Shown here: piece by piece, positions 21,509 to 33,902 of the stretch
How positions within the stretch are numbered: position 1 is the stretch's first letter
Layout: each line of letters starts with the position of its first letter
Assembly (NCBI GenBank): GCA_943737045.1
Contig: CALSFV010000228.1
Location: 1 to 64,000 of the forward strand
DNA from: Parapristionchus giblindavisi
Lineage: Eukaryota > Nematoda > Chromadorea > Rhabditida > Diplogasteridae
Reading direction: 5' to 3'
Length of the DNA stretch: 64,000 nt
Notes under the pieces: model-generated
Database searches by the model: none
What the model saw: the letters and a program-made list of their open reading frames with translations, nothing else
What the model was told of the DNA's origin: nothing
Position numbers and translations under genes: made by a program

Positions 21509-22957
21509 CATGATAAGAGTATTAGCGGGGGATGGCTTTGGAAAACTGGGAGTCGCAGCCTATATCCGGTGGTCCTTCTAAGAAATGATCGTGAGGGGGG
21601 GGGTGTGATATGGTCGGTGGCCTTCTAATTGTAAATGATAGCAAGACACTAAAATGGTGAATATACTGTAACGTCTCAACCATACTCACACGAAGTTTGT
21701 AGTACGATAAGACTAAGAATGTGGATCAGAGAGGAAAACAACGAAGACGATCGAATCCTCCTCCTCCTCCTCGTCCTCCACGATATCCTCCTCTATCATT
21801 GCTACCGTATCCTCCTCTTCCTCTATCATTGCTACCGTATCCTCCTCTTCCTCTATCATTGCTACCGTATCCTCCTCTTCCTCTATCATTGCTACCGTAT
21901 CCTCCTCTTCCTCTATCATTGCTACCGTATCCTCCTCTTCCTCTATCATTGCTACCGTATCCTCCTCTTCCTCTATAATTGCTACCGTATCCTCCTCTTC
22001 CTCTATCATTGCTACCGTATCCTCCTCTTCCCCTATCATTGCTACCGTTCCCGTCATACATGGGCGCCGACATGGGGGTACCCCCTGTAAAATTAGGGCT
22101 TTTCGAAAATTTGGGGAATGCCCCCTGTACAAAATGACATTTAGGTGAAATTTTTAGAAAAAAGCGAAGGCCCCCTGCAAAATTAACTATTTCTCGTTCG
22201 GATGCCCCCTGTAGAATCGAGCTCTAGGTACCCCGCCCATGTATGGTTCCCGTCCTCTGTCTTACGGAACCGTGCCCGGAATGTCCGTTCATGATGTACT
22301 CCCGGTACAGAGCAATTTATATGCCTTACCGGGTTTACTCCATGTACGGCTGGGTATGGCGTCGTGGATAAATTTGTATAGCATTTCACTTTTATACATG
22401 AGTATTGTGTATAAGCCCTCATACCCCTCATACCTTCTACCGTAGACATCTCTCATTCGTACTGTAGGACTTCGTAAACTTACCATAATTCTCACCCCTA
22501 ATGCAGTACATTTCTCTCCACTGTAATGCCACTAATGAGCAATTAACAAGCAATTAATAAAAGGCGTCCATTTGGGTGAAAAAAGGTTCTTTTAATTTTA
22601 TTTGGTTTGAGAGAATACGATATATGCACTGTTACACTAACTTTTGTCAACTTTTTGCGATTCTTCTACTTGTATTTAAGTTGAGAGAATATGATTTAGC
22701 CTAAACTCTCTAAAGCCAAATGAATATCTTTTATTTGAGGGCTCGGAGCCCTCAAAGAAGGCCTTCTAATGTATCCGCACTCCCTTGCGGTTTGATTTGA
22801 CCTTTTTTTTTTCTTTGGCATTATGAGAAGCTTTATCAGTCAATGAAGTAGATGAAATAGAGACAATCGGAGGCAAAACTTTTGGCAAAAAACTGGTGGA
22901 GTCCTTTACGTCATATTTAACAGATATGAATTATTAGTGAAAATGAATGAATGAAAT
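21509..22957. repeat. Unit 3 (A1), 9 minisatellite copies
   Basis: Lacks about 45 bp between CGATAAGACTA and AGAATGTGG, a deletion shared with units 11, 13 and 17. One copy reads TATAATTG. Confidence 0.95.
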
Positions 22958-24452
22958 CATGATAAGAGTATTAGCGGGGGATGGCTTTGGAAAACTGGGA
23001 GTCGCAGCCTATACCCGGTGGTCCTTCTAAGAAATGATCGTGAGGGGGGGGGTGTGATATGGTCGGTGGCCTTCTAATTGTAAATGATAGCAAGACACTA
23101 GAATGGTGAATATACTGTAACGTATCAACCATACTCACACGAAGTTTGTAGTACGATAAGACTATAAGATAGTTGATCTCGATAAAGTGTTTAAATGTAA
23201 TGTAAGACTAAGAACGTGGATCAGAGAGGAAAACAACGAAGACGATCGAATCCTCCTCCTCCTCCTCGTCCTCCACGATATCCTCCTCTATCATTGCTAC
23301 CGTATCCTCCTCTTCCTCTATCATTGCTACCGTATCCTCCTCTTCCTCTATCATTGCTACCGTATCCTCCTCTTCCTCTATCATTGCTACCGTATCCTCC
23401 TCTTCCTCTATCATTGCTACCGTATCCTCCTCTTCCTCTATCATTGCTACCGTATCCTCCTCTTCCTCTATCATTGCTACCGTATCCTCCTCTTCCTCTA
23501 TCATTGCTACCGTATCCTCCTCTTCCCCTATCATTGCTACCGTTCCCGTCATACATGGGCGCCGACATGGGGGTACCCCCTGTAAAATTAGGGCTTTTCG
23601 AAAATTTGGGGAATGCCCCCTGTACAAAATGACATTTAGGTGAAATTTTTAGAAAAAAGCGAAGGCCCCCTGCAAAATTAACTATTTCTCGTTCGGATGC
23701 CCCCTGTAGAATCGAGCTCTAGGTACCCCGCCCATGTATGGTTCCCGTCCTCTGTCTTACGGAACCGTGCCCGGAATGTCCGTTCATGATGTACTCCCGG
23801 TACAGAGCAATTTATATGCCTTACCGGGTTTACTCCATGTACGGCTGGGTATGGCGTCGTGGATAAATTTGTATAGCATTTCACTTTTATACATGAGTAT
23901 TGTGTATAAGCCCTCATACCCCTCATACCTTCTACCGTAGACATCTCTCATTCGTACTGTAGGACTTCGTAAACTTACCATAATTCTCACCCCTAATGCA
24001 GTACATTTCTCTCCACTGTAATGCCACTAATGAGCAATTAACAAGCAATTAATAAAAGGCGTCCATTTGGGTGAAAAAAGGTTCTTTTAATTTTATTTGG
24101 TTTGAGAGAATACGATATATGCACTGTTACACTAACTTTTGTCAACTTTTTGCGATTCTTCTACTTGTATTTAAGTTGAGAGAATATGATTTAGCCTAAA
24201 CTCTCTAAAGCCAAATGAATATCTTTTATTTGAGGGCTCGGAGCCCTCAAAGAAGGCCTTCTAATGTATCCGCACTCTCTTGTGGTTTGATTTGACCTTT
24301 TTTTTTTCTTTGGCATTATGAGAAGCTTTATCAGTCAATGAAGTAGATGAAATAGAGACAATCGGAGGCAAAACTTTTGGCAAAAAACTGGTGGAGTCCT
24401 TTACGTCATATTTAACAGATATGAATTATTAGTGAAAATGAATGAATGAAAT
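22958..24452. repeat. Unit 4 (A1), 9 minisatellite copies
   Basis: Full unit, near-identical to unit 14 (offset about 22.63 kb). Confidence 0.95.
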
Positions 24453-25947
24453 CATGATAAGAGTATTAGCGGGGGATGGCTTTGGAAAACTGGGAGTCGC
24501 AGCCTATACCCGGTGGTCCTTCTAAGAAATGATCGTGAGGGGGGGGGTGTGATATGGTCGGTGGCCTTCTAATTGTAAATGATAGCAAGACACTAGAATG
24601 GTGAATATACTGTAACGTATCAACCATACTCACACGAAGTTTGTAGTACGATAAGACTATAAGATAGTTGATCTCGATAAAGTGTTTAAATGTAATGTAA
24701 GACTAAGAACGTGGATCAGAGAGGAAAACAACGAAGACGATCGAATCCTCCTCCTCCTCCTCGTCCTCCACGATATCCTCCTCTATCATTGCTACCGTAT
24801 CCTCCTCTTCCTCTATCATTGCTACCGTATCCTCCTCTTCCTCTATCATTGCTACCGTATCCTCCTCTTCCTCTATCATTGCTACCGTATCCTCCCCTTC
24901 CTCTATCATTGCTACCGTATCCTCCTCTTCCTCTATCATTGCTACCGTATCCTCCTCTTCCTCTATCATTGCTACCGTATCCTCCTCTTCCTCTATCATT
25001 GCTACCGTATCCTCCTCTTCCCCTATCATTGCTACCGTTCCCGTCATACATGGGCGCCGACATGGGGGTACCCCCTGTAAAATTAGGGCTTTTCGAAAAT
25101 TTGGGGAATGCCCCCTGTACAAAATGACATTTAGGTGAAATTTTTAGAAAAAAGCGAAGGCCCCCTGCAAAATTAACTATTTCTCGTTCGGATGCCCCCT
25201 GTAGAATCGAGCTCTAGGTACCCCGCCCATGTATGGTTCCCGTCCTCTGTCTTACGGAACCGTGCCCGGAATGTCCGTTCATGATGTACTCCCGGTACAG
25301 AGCAATTTATATGCCTTACCGGGTTTACTCCATGTACGGCTGGGTATGGCGTCGTGGATAAATTTGTATAGCATTTCACTTTTATACATGAGTATTGTGT
25401 ATAAGCCCTCATACCCCTCATACCTTCTACCGTAGACATCTCTCATTCGTACTGTAGGACTTCGTAAACTTACCATAATTCTCACCCCTAATGCAGTACA
25501 TTTCTCTCCACTGTAATGCCACTAATGAGCAATTAACAAGCAATTAATAAAAGGCGTCCATTTGGGTGAAAAAAGGTTCTTTTAATTTTATTTGGTTTGA
25601 GAGAATACGATATATGCACTGTTACACTAACTTTTGTCAACTTTTTGCGATTCTTCTACTTGTATTTAAGTTGAGAGAATATGATTTAGCCTAAACTCTC
25701 TAAAGCCAAATGAATATCTTTTATTTGAGGGCTCGGAGCCCTCAAAGAAGGCCTTCTAATGTATCCGCACTCCCTTGCGGTTTGATTTGACCTTTTTTTT
25801 TTCTTTGGCATTATGAGAAGCTTTATCAGTCAATGAAGTAGATGAAATAGAGACAATCGGAGGCAAAACTTTTGGCAAAAAACTGGTGGAGTCCTTTACG
25901 TCATATTTAACAGATATGAATTATTAGTGAAAATGAATGAATGAAAT
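24453..25947. repeat. Unit 5 (A1), 9 minisatellite copies
   Basis: Its fourth minisatellite copy ends CCTCCCC instead of CCTCCTC. The same private change is in unit 15. Confidence 0.95.
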
Positions 25948-27344
25948 CATGATAAGAGTATTAGCGGGGGATGGCTTTGGAAAACTGGGAGTCGCAGCCT
26001 ATACCCGGTGGTCCTTCTAAGAAATGATCGTGAGGGGGGGGTGTGATATGGTCGGTGGCCTTCTAATTGTAAATGATAGCAAGACACTAGAATGGTGAAT
26101 ATACTGTAACGTATCAACCATACTCACACGAAGTTTGTAGTACGATAAGACTATAAGATAGTTGATCTCGATAAAGTGTTTAAATGTAATGTAAGACTAA
26201 GAACGTGGATCAGAGAGGAAAACAACGAAGACGATCGAATCCTCCTCCTCCTCCTCGTCCTCCACGATATCCTCCTCTATCATTGCTACCGTATCCTCCT
26301 CTTCCTCTATCATTGGTACCGTATCCTCCTCTTCCTCTATCATTGCTACCGTATCCTCCTCTTCCTCTATCATTGCTACCGTATCCTCCTCTTCCTCTAT
26401 CATTGCTACCGTATCCTCCTCTTCCCCTATCATTGCTACCTTTCCCGTCATACATGGGCGCCGACATGGGGGTACCCCCTGTAAAATTAGGGCTTTTCGA
26501 AAATTTGGGGAATGCCCCCTGTACAAAATGACATTTAGGTGAAATTTTTAGAAAAAAGCGAAGGCCCCCTGCAAAATTAACTATTTCTCGTTCGGATGCC
26601 CCCTGTAGAATCGAGCTCTAGGTACCCCGCCCATGTATGGTTCCCGTCCTCTGTCTTACGGAACCGTGCCCGGAATGCCCGTTCATGATGTACTCCCGGT
26701 ACAGAGCAATTTATATGCCTTACCGGGTTTACTCCATGTACGGCTGGGTATGGCGTCGTGGATAAATTTGTATAGCATTTCACTTTTATACATGAGTATT
26801 GTGTATAAGCCCTCATACCCCTCATACCTTCTACCGTAGACATCTCTCATTCGTACTGTAGGACTTCGTAAACTTACCATAATTCTCACCCCTAATGCAG
26901 TACATTTCTCTCCACTGTAATGCCACTAATGAGCAATTAACAAGCAATTAATAAAAGGCGTCCATTTGGGTGAAAAGAGGTTCTTTTAATTTTATTTGGT
27001 TTGAGAGAATACGATATATGCACTGTTACACTAACTTTTGTCAACTTTTTGCGATTCTTCTACTTGTATTTAAGTTGAGAGAATATGATTTAGCCTAAAC
27101 TCTCTAAAGCCAAATGAATATCTTTTATTTGAGGGCTCGGAGCCCTCAAAGAAGGCCTTCTAATGTATCCGCACTCCCTTGTGGTTTGATTTGACCTTTT
27201 TTTTTCTTTGGCATTATGAGAAGCTTTATCAGTCAATGAAGTAGATGAAATAGAGACAATCGGAGGCAAAACTTTTGGCAAAAAACTGGTGGAGTCCTTT
27301 ACGTCACATTTAACAGATATGAATTATTAGTGAAAATGAATGAA
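25948..27344. repeat. Unit 6 (A1), 6 minisatellite copies
   Basis: Shares the private variants CATTGGTACC and GCTACCTTTCCCGT with unit 16. Confidence 0.95.
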
Positions 27345-27567
27345 TCCTCCACGATATCCTCCTCTATCATTGCTGCCGTATCCTCCTCTTCCTCTATCAT
27401 TGCTACCGTATCCTCCTCTTCCTCTATCATTGCTACCGTATCCTCCTCTTCCTCTATCATTGCTACCGTATCCTCCTCTTCCTCTATCATTGCTACCGTA
27501 TCCTCCTCTTCCTCTATCATTGCTACCGTATCCTCCTCTTCCTCTATCATTGCTACCGTATCCTCCT
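27345..27567. repeat. Unit 7 remnant: minisatellite only (7 copies), deletion junction
   Basis: The unit-6 tail AATGAATGAA joins directly to the minisatellite lead TCCTCCACGATATCC; the leader of the unit is gone. The array then ends inside the minisatellite at CCTCCTAAATCGTCG, the same end as unit 18. Confidence 0.9.
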
Positions 27568-27787
27568 AAATCGTCGTTTCCAAATTTTGAGTTCATTATA
27601 GTCAATTTTGCATAAATAGTGAATAAAAGAATATCAGGCAAATCATTTTGATTCGGATTTTAATATGCCATGCACATGCAATCAAAAAGAGTCAGAGAGT
27701 TAGCTAGAGGTCACGCCAAAGCATTTTTCATGGAATTGTTTATGACAGTGTAAATTTTGAATCAAACAACTTCATTCATATCAACAG

Positions 27788-27930
27788 ACTATGGCAGAAT
27801 GTTATCCAAATGGCAAGGTGAGAATGATTTATGCGATTCATTTATCATAAAAGATAAGTTTCAGGTTGATCTCGAAGTTTCTATTGACGACGTTCTAAAG
27901 TTCTTCTCTGATATTGCCCAATCACATTAA
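27788..27930 (+). CDS. Putative 3'-terminal exons of an unrecognised gene (B1)
   Basis: Exon 27788-27817 (MAECYPNGK after a CAG acceptor) and exon 27865-27930 (VDLEVSIDDVLKFFSDIAQ..., stop TAA 27928-27930) flank a 47-bp intron with good GTGAG...TTTCAG ends. The joined frame looks protein-like and ends in an amphipathic stretch. I do not recognise the family. Upstream exons were not found, so this may be a fragment. Confidence 0.35.
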
Positions 27931-29400
27931 TAGCATCAAATATGATCATCCTTAGAGATTTTTTATTAGTTTACCATTACATATTTCAGAGAATTTATAA
28001 TAATATTATAACCATATTCACTTTCCTTTGCAATAATACGGGCCCATTTTGAACACTTGTTGATCAGTTTGTAATAATGATACTTAACAAGAAACTCATC
28101 CTCCTTCACAGTGCTTTAAATTATATTTTTTGTAAATTATATTTTATATTGTTGTAGTAGCTTCGAATCGTTTCGCAAAATTTGTGATTTTGATAGATAT
28201 TAAAGAGATTTGTAAAGAGGTACATACTTCACTTCAAGATTTCAGCAGTGACCTGCGCAGTGACAGGTTTTGCATCAGTCCGTTTGTTTTCCTCTTGATC
28301 TTGTCATTAATTACCGCTTATGGTACTACAATAAGCGTGTAACATGTCCTGGTAAGATTCCTGTATTTTAATCAATTCATTTTTTTGACACTACAGTATT
28401 ATCACCAACGGGGTGGTCAGAAAGATCAATTTTAAAGATAATTCCAACGTGTTGAAATGAACTTTGGTCTTTCTGGCAAGAAAATGACTCGAGACGGAAT
28501 ACTATAGAATACTATATTGTCCCTCCTTCTACTGCTGTATCCTTCCCGCTCAATTCGGTTCGAAATGCGACCAAAAAACTGTGATGAAAAGAATATCAGG
28601 CAAATCATTTTGATTCGGATTTTAATATGCCATGCACATGCAATCAAAAAGAGTCAGAGAGTTAGCTAGAGGTCACGACAAAGCATTATTCATGGAATTG
28701 TTTATGACAGAGTAAATTTTGATTATGATCCGTGAAAAAAATGGAAGTACAGCAGTTATCGACTTATTTATGCACAGACAGAGGATATAAAGCATAATGG
28801 TCTCACCTCTCATAAAGAATCAGATATATATGACTAAGGCTATCGATTCATCTATCGTAACCCTATCCATGGTATCATGCCAAGAGGCAAAGAAAGTGAC
28901 CTTGATAATTGCTCATTAGTGACATTACAGTGGAGAGAAATGTACTGTATGAGGGGTGAGAATTATGGTAAGTTTACGAAGTACTACAGTACGAATGAAA
29001 GATGTCTACGGTAGAAGGTATGAGGGGTATGAGGGCTAATACACGATACTCATTAAAAATGTGAAATGCTATACTAATTTATCCACGACGCCATACCCAG
29101 CCGTACATGGAGTAAACCCGGCGAGCCATAAAAATTGCTCACTACCGGGAGTACCCCATGAACGGACATTCCGGGCTACGGTTCCGTAAGACAGAGGACG
29201 GGAAATGTAGTAAAACGATGGGGACATGGAATGAGTGATGAGTGACATGTGATCTTGCTACCACAGTGAATCATGATCCCATCCATACATTTTCATACCC
29301 TCACACTGTGAGGATTGACCCACTATATACGGATCATTATTAGGGTGGACCCACTATATAAAGCTCATTTTTTATGTGAAAGATTACAATTTAAGCAAAA
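27931..29400. other. B1 internal repeats and inverted element E; no gene seen
   Basis: Contains one copy of the 130-bp sequence (28586), the first half of the internal duplication, and a full inverted element E at 28907-29204. Two GACCCACTATATA motifs lie at 29330-29365. Confidence 0.6.
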
Positions 29401-29459
29401 CATAACGAGTTTTCTAAATTGACACACTATATAAAAATAATTCGGTGAGGGCACCTTAA

Positions 29460-29842
29460 ATGTATGATCCCATCGATCCAAGGGTAAATAACTCCATCGG
29501 AACACTCTATCGGAGCCTTCCTTCTGATGCCAGAGAATCTCACGAGGAAGAAATGGATCGTCAGTATATTATAGATTGATTCATTCGATAATCGATAAAT
29601 GAGTATTTGACCATTGTTCTCTATCTTACCTCAACATCGAAAGTCTTTCTGATGAAATACTTCTCGACATTTCTTCCCGTGAAGGCTATGAGTTGCTTAT
29701 CGGAAGGTTTAGTCAGAATGGCTGTGTCGAGGAACTGTTCATCGAGGAAGGGCACACGAACCTGAACAATTGTACTTTAGACTTGATCTTTGTACTTTGA
29801 TCTTTGAACTGTGTACCTCAACGGAATGAGCCATGCATGCAT
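29460..29842 (-). pseudogene. ASNS: Asparagine synthetase (AsnB/ASNS) fragment, C-terminal synthetase domain
   Basis: Minus strand: mini-exon 29817-29842 (ATGAHSVE-type end reading MAHSVE), exon 29630-29761 (VRVPFLDEQFLDTAILTKPS ... VEKYFIRKTFDVE) and exon about 29470-29561 ([16 protein letters not shown]). MAHxVExRVPFLD and WxQKE...SDG are hallmarks of the synthetase domain of glutamine-dependent asparagine synthetase. The upstream exon is cut off by element E. The last exon has a 13-bp insertion that destroys SDGVxYSWID, and its acceptor is AC rather than AG. Only a small part of a protein of about 550 residues remains. Family certain, non-functional by inference. Confidence 0.85.
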
Positions 29843-30830
29843 GTGAAATGCAAAACTAATCTATCCACGATGCCATACCCAGCCGTACATGGAGTAAACC
29901 CGGTAAGGCATATAAATTGCTCTGTACCGGGAGTACCCCATGAACGGACATTCCGGGCTACGGTTCCGTAAGACAGAGGGCGGGAACTACGATATGCTAC
30001 GGTGGGGATATTCTAGAAGTTCTAGGAGGAATAAATGAATGTTCTACCCTATTCCTATTATCGATACCTTACAAACAGACGTCTCCGTATCGAGGAATCC
30101 TTATGTAGATGAGCGTAGACTATTCTGGCAATTGAGACATAGAGACGAGACGATATTGAACCGATGAGAGAAGAAGGGTTGGAGTGAGAAGAAGAAGGGC
30201 CGGTGTGAGATGAAGAAGAGACAATAAATGAAAATGTTAGGGTTGATGTTGTCTTATATGCAGATTAGTAAGGCGCTCACGCGCTCGATGTTGACGTTTT
30301 AGAAAGATTGGAAGGAAAGATCTATAATATTGATTGCATTTTGCACACGGTTCGATATCTCCACATCTGAGTGCATGTGTACTCGGTTAGGGATAGGGTA
30401 CAAGATGGAGTCTAATCAAGTGATCTACTGTCTGATATCGAATATTGATTGACACTGTATGCGCTGTGTGGAAAAATGCAATCGATATGGTACATCTTTC
30501 CTTCCAATCCTTCTAGAACGTCAACATCGAGCGCGTGAGCTCCTTACTATATAAGACCTAGATTACTGATTATCGTAAGATACAGTAACCTAAAAAAAAG
30601 GTTACAGTACTTTGAGCCACTTTAGTATTGGAAGACATTCTCGCAAGAATTGAAGCCATTCTAATCGATTCCACCTTTTAACCTTAACGATATTGATTAC
30701 AGATACCATAACTCAAGATGCTGATCTAGGGGTTACTGTAACTACACCGTTCCTTGCGAAAATGATAAACAATTTTGTGGCCTAGCGATTAATTGATTCT
30801 TTTGTAACCGTAACTTTCACTGAAAACGGA
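29843..30830. other. Partial element E and a 284-bp TIR element; no gene seen
   Basis: A partial inverted element E occupies 29843-29987. At about 30266-30549 lies a hairpin element with arms of about 50 bp (CACGCGCTCGATGTTGACGT on the left, complement on the right at 30490-30545). The equivalent B1 locus near 36480-36530 has only its middle part. A short palindrome ACAGTAACCTA(7-8)GGTTACAG lies near 30585. Confidence 0.6.
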
Positions 30831-31202
30831 TATCACCAAGAAAAAGAAAGAGCAGGAGAAAGTGCAACTATAGGAGGAGACTGCGATCTCAACGGTCCAT
30901 CCAGGCGAATATGATGAGGATAATACGGAAATTCCCACAGATAAGACTCAACCGCTAATCGACAAATCTGGCAAACACTGGTAACAAAAGTTGCTTGTGG
31001 TCTACTAGTAAATTTCACTGCTCATTTCAATCAAAGCCTAGAATAAATATTCAAGCTGGATCTAATTTGTAATACGGAACAATTGTAAACAATAACTAAC
31101 GAAATTAGCGAAATAAACAAATTTTCAAACGAGAATATATTGAAACACAAAGTTTCTATCGCGAACTGAACAACAAAAAACCAGTACATTTAAAAATATG
31201 AT

Positions 31203-32095
31203 GTGCATGTTCGTGCACGCCGTGATCTTTGGCAAGTTGCCAAAGCGAGTTTTCTGACCTTTCTGTTTACTATAAATAGTTTTTCAACTGAAATGCTCGA
31301 TTCCGATACCGAACGCTTGATTTTGGATAATTTAAACGGGAAAGATAGTGCTTCCCGACCTCTGAATCGCGATTTCTACAAAGATCTGATCACGTCCTCG
31401 CCATCCGTTTCGTCTGCTAATTCTTGTAAGTTTTCTTTAATTGCTCTTTCTTTTTCTTTGTTTGTGTTTAATTTAGTCACCTTTGTTTGTTGACACGCTT
31501 TCTGTTGTTTCCTGTGACCGTATGCAAGAACAACGGAAAACCGTTTTCCGGGAAAATATAACGTCATTAGCGTAGGCGGAGGATTTTTGGAAAACGCCTC
31601 CGCCTACGCTAATGACGTCACATTTTCCCGGAAAACGGTTCTTGCATACGGCCACTGGTCTAAGCCGATTTATTCAGACGATCAAATTCCGGTTCAACCA
31701 AATGTGAACAGTCTACAGTGAAAAGGATTCTCCAGGAATGCCAGCCTCTCATTAAGAAAGCTGCTCTTAAGCTTGTGAGTCTACAGTGAAAAGGATTCTC
31801 CAGGAAAACCAGCCTCTCATTGAGAAAGCTGCTCTTAAGCTTGTGAGTCCTATATTTTAAAAACATTATCTTTGTTTTTTAATGCTTTTTGCGTCTTCAA
31901 TCCGTCATACTTTCCTCTTGCTCTTGTCCGTCATACTTTCCTCTTGCTCTTGCCGAACTGTTCTTTCCTGTAAAATTGATCTAAATCATTGCAGTACTAC
32001 AAGTCGCTCTGAATGCAGTGAACATTGTGGGACCACAATATAATCATCTCGTGAAGTTGTGTGTGGATGAAGCAGCTGTCATTCAAGCAGAGTAA
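31203..32095 (+). pseudogene. Unrecognised multi-exon gene remnant with duplicated exon (B1)
   Basis: Coding-like pieces: STEMLDSDTERLILDNLNG ... PSVSSANS ending at a GTAAG donor near 31427; SKPIYSDDQIPVQPNVN (31660-31710); TVKRILQECQPLIKKAALKL (about 31716-31774), present twice as a 68-bp tandem duplication (31711-31850); and LQVALNAVNIVGPQYNHLVK ending AAVIQAE with TAA near 32093. The frame is broken by TGA between the second and third pieces. A 134-bp palindrome sits between the first two. I do not recognise the family. Coding nature is inferred from codon-like composition and splice signals. Confidence 0.4.
31518..31651. mobile_element. 134-bp near-perfect palindrome in an intron (B1)
   Basis: Arms CCGTATGCAAGAAC...GGCGGAGG and the complement fold into one hairpin; the left arm has about 8 extra bases. 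The right arm contains the CRE-like TGACGTCA. Probably a foldback MITE. Confidence 0.75.
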
Positions 32096-32324
32096 CAAAA
32101 AGGAACGATGCTAGACGAAGGGCCAATGCAACAGTTCTAGGCCGGCGTTAATTATTTGTAACCTCTGAGACTGGTCTGTATACATTGTATAAATATGTTT
32201 CATTCAATATATTGTTCTCTTGCTTGTCCTTCGAGTGGTTCGCACCCACAGATTTATTTCTTATTGTTTTTTTTCTAATTTTTAATATTCTTATCCTTGA
32301 TTGATCTCTTAGGGTTACAAAGAT

Positions 32325-33233
32325 ATGGGAATCGCCCGTGACTCGTGGCATAGGCGCCGTGCTACCGGAGGCAAGGGCCCCATCCCCCAAAAGAAGAGGA
32401 AGTTCGAGCTTGGTGGTCCCAACGCTAACACCGCTTCGTGGACGTGGAGGAATCCTCAGGCACCGTGCCCTCCGTCTTGATACCGGAAACTTCTGATGAA
32501 GTGAAGGTATGCGTTTTGAATGTGCAGAAGATATTGTTCAGTATTAAGATTCTTCTATGCAGGATGCACCCGCAAGACCCGTATTGTAGACAACGCCTCC
32601 AAAAACGAGCTTGCCCGTACCAAGACCCTCGTCAAGAACTCCATCATCACTATTGACGCTGTGAGTGTAATTCGTTACCATTTCTTTTTCAACTATGCTC
32701 TTTCAGGTTCCTCAGTGGTATGAAGCTCATTACGCCGCTCCCCAAGAAGGGAACTAAGCTCACCGAGGAGGAGGAAGCCGTATTGCTAAGTCCAAGTATG
32801 TCTTGGTGCTTGTCTGTTTTAAAGATTTATTTTAACATTTTAAATCTCAACAACTGTTGTAGGTCTAAGCCTAAGAAGCACGCTCTCCGCCAGAAGATCG
32901 CTGAAGTTGAGCCTCATCTTCTTGATCAGTTCGCCGCCGGAAAGATCCTTGGTATATTATTCACATTATGTATTACACTTTCATCCAAAATAATGTAGTT
33001 TTTATTTCGTGAGGGAGATAAAATTCTACAAGATCGATATAATGAACGTCCTGTCATAAGATCTGATTGGTAGTTTCACGCGTAAATCAATCACGCTGAA
33101 TATTCGTATAACATTATAGTCTTTGTGTTCAGCCTGCGTATCTTCCCGGCCGGGACAAGTTGGGCGTTGCGACGGATATATTCTTGAGGACAAGGAACTC
33201 GAGTTCTATCTCCGCACGATCCGTGCCAGATAG
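32325..33233 (+). pseudogene. RPS8: Ribosomal protein eS8 (RPS8) gene copy 1, frameshifted but with introns
   Basis: Five coding exons: 32325-32506 ([33 protein letters not shown]), 32563-32660 ([20 protein letters not shown]...), 32707-32795 ([12 protein letters not shown]..., KLTEEEEAVL), 32863-32951 (KPKKHALRQKIAEVEPHLLD) and 33133-33233 ([33 protein letters not shown] stop). AATAAA follows at 33239. eS8 is a small-subunit ribosomal protein of about 200 residues. Lesions: a deletion shifts the frame before [11 protein letters not shown], which is then followed by TGATGA; three residues are missing after RIVD; a further shift falls in the KKGTKL region and another before the fourth exon. 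Intact splice sites mean it is a duplicated, not processed, pseudogene, or a badly sequenced gene. Confidence 0.88.
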
Positions 33234-33902
33234 CAGAAATAAATCACTCATTTATTGTTGAGTTTCATCTAATGGAATGTGACAATAATTGTACTTTTTT
33301 CGTTGTTTTATATGCTTTTTGATTAGCGAGATAAAGCGATTGTTACATATTAAATATTGTTTCACACGGTAGGTGTTTTGCTCACCTGTAATACATATAG
33401 ATTTATATTTTATCTATATGTACACTAGGGTGGCGAGAACCAGAGTATTTGTGATTATTGATTGATCCCGATGTACCACGAAGGAAACGGTGTATTGTGC
33501 GCAAATTGAAAGAAAAATAATGAATTTACAAATCGATGCAAATGTGCTTTTTAGACTAAATTCTAGAGAAGCACTGTTTCGGCTATAGGTTCTAGATAGT
33601 GAACCTCACCTCAAGATTTCAGCAATGACCATCCCTGCGCAGTGAAAGTACAGTTTTGCATCACTCCGTTTGTTTTCCTCTTGATCTTGTCATTAATTAC
33701 CACGTGTGCCACAATATGCTTGTAACATGTCCTGATAAGATTCCTGTATTTTAGTCAATTCATTATTTTTTGACACTACAGTATTATCACCAACGGGGAG
33801 GTCAGAAAGATCAATTTTAAAGATAATTCCAACGTATTGAAATGAACTTTGGTCTTTCTGACAAGAAAATGACTCGAGACGGAATGCTATAGAATACTAT
33901 AT
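33234..33902. other. 3' flank of the eS8 copy and start of the internal duplication; no gene seen
   Basis: CACTAGGGTGGCGAGAACCAG-type terminus at 33425, also found near 6940-6976. From about 33590 the sequence repeats 28235-28510. Confidence 0.5.

Larger units (their letters stand above)
18429..27567. repeat. Macrosatellite array A1 (six units plus one minisatellite remnant)
   Basis: Tandem units of 1.4-1.6 kb in one orientation, counted from the conserved start CATGATAAGAGTATTAGCGG. Each holds a poly-G leader, the 30-bp minisatellite, a 192-bp MITE, element E and a tail ending AATGAATGAATGAAAT. The units are nearly identical outside the minisatellite. Confidence 0.97.

Noticed and set aside
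27090..27281. 63-codon minus-strand ORF in unit tails
   Set aside because: Its frame depends on the length of a T-run that varies between units; a different T count gives another ending. No family recognised.
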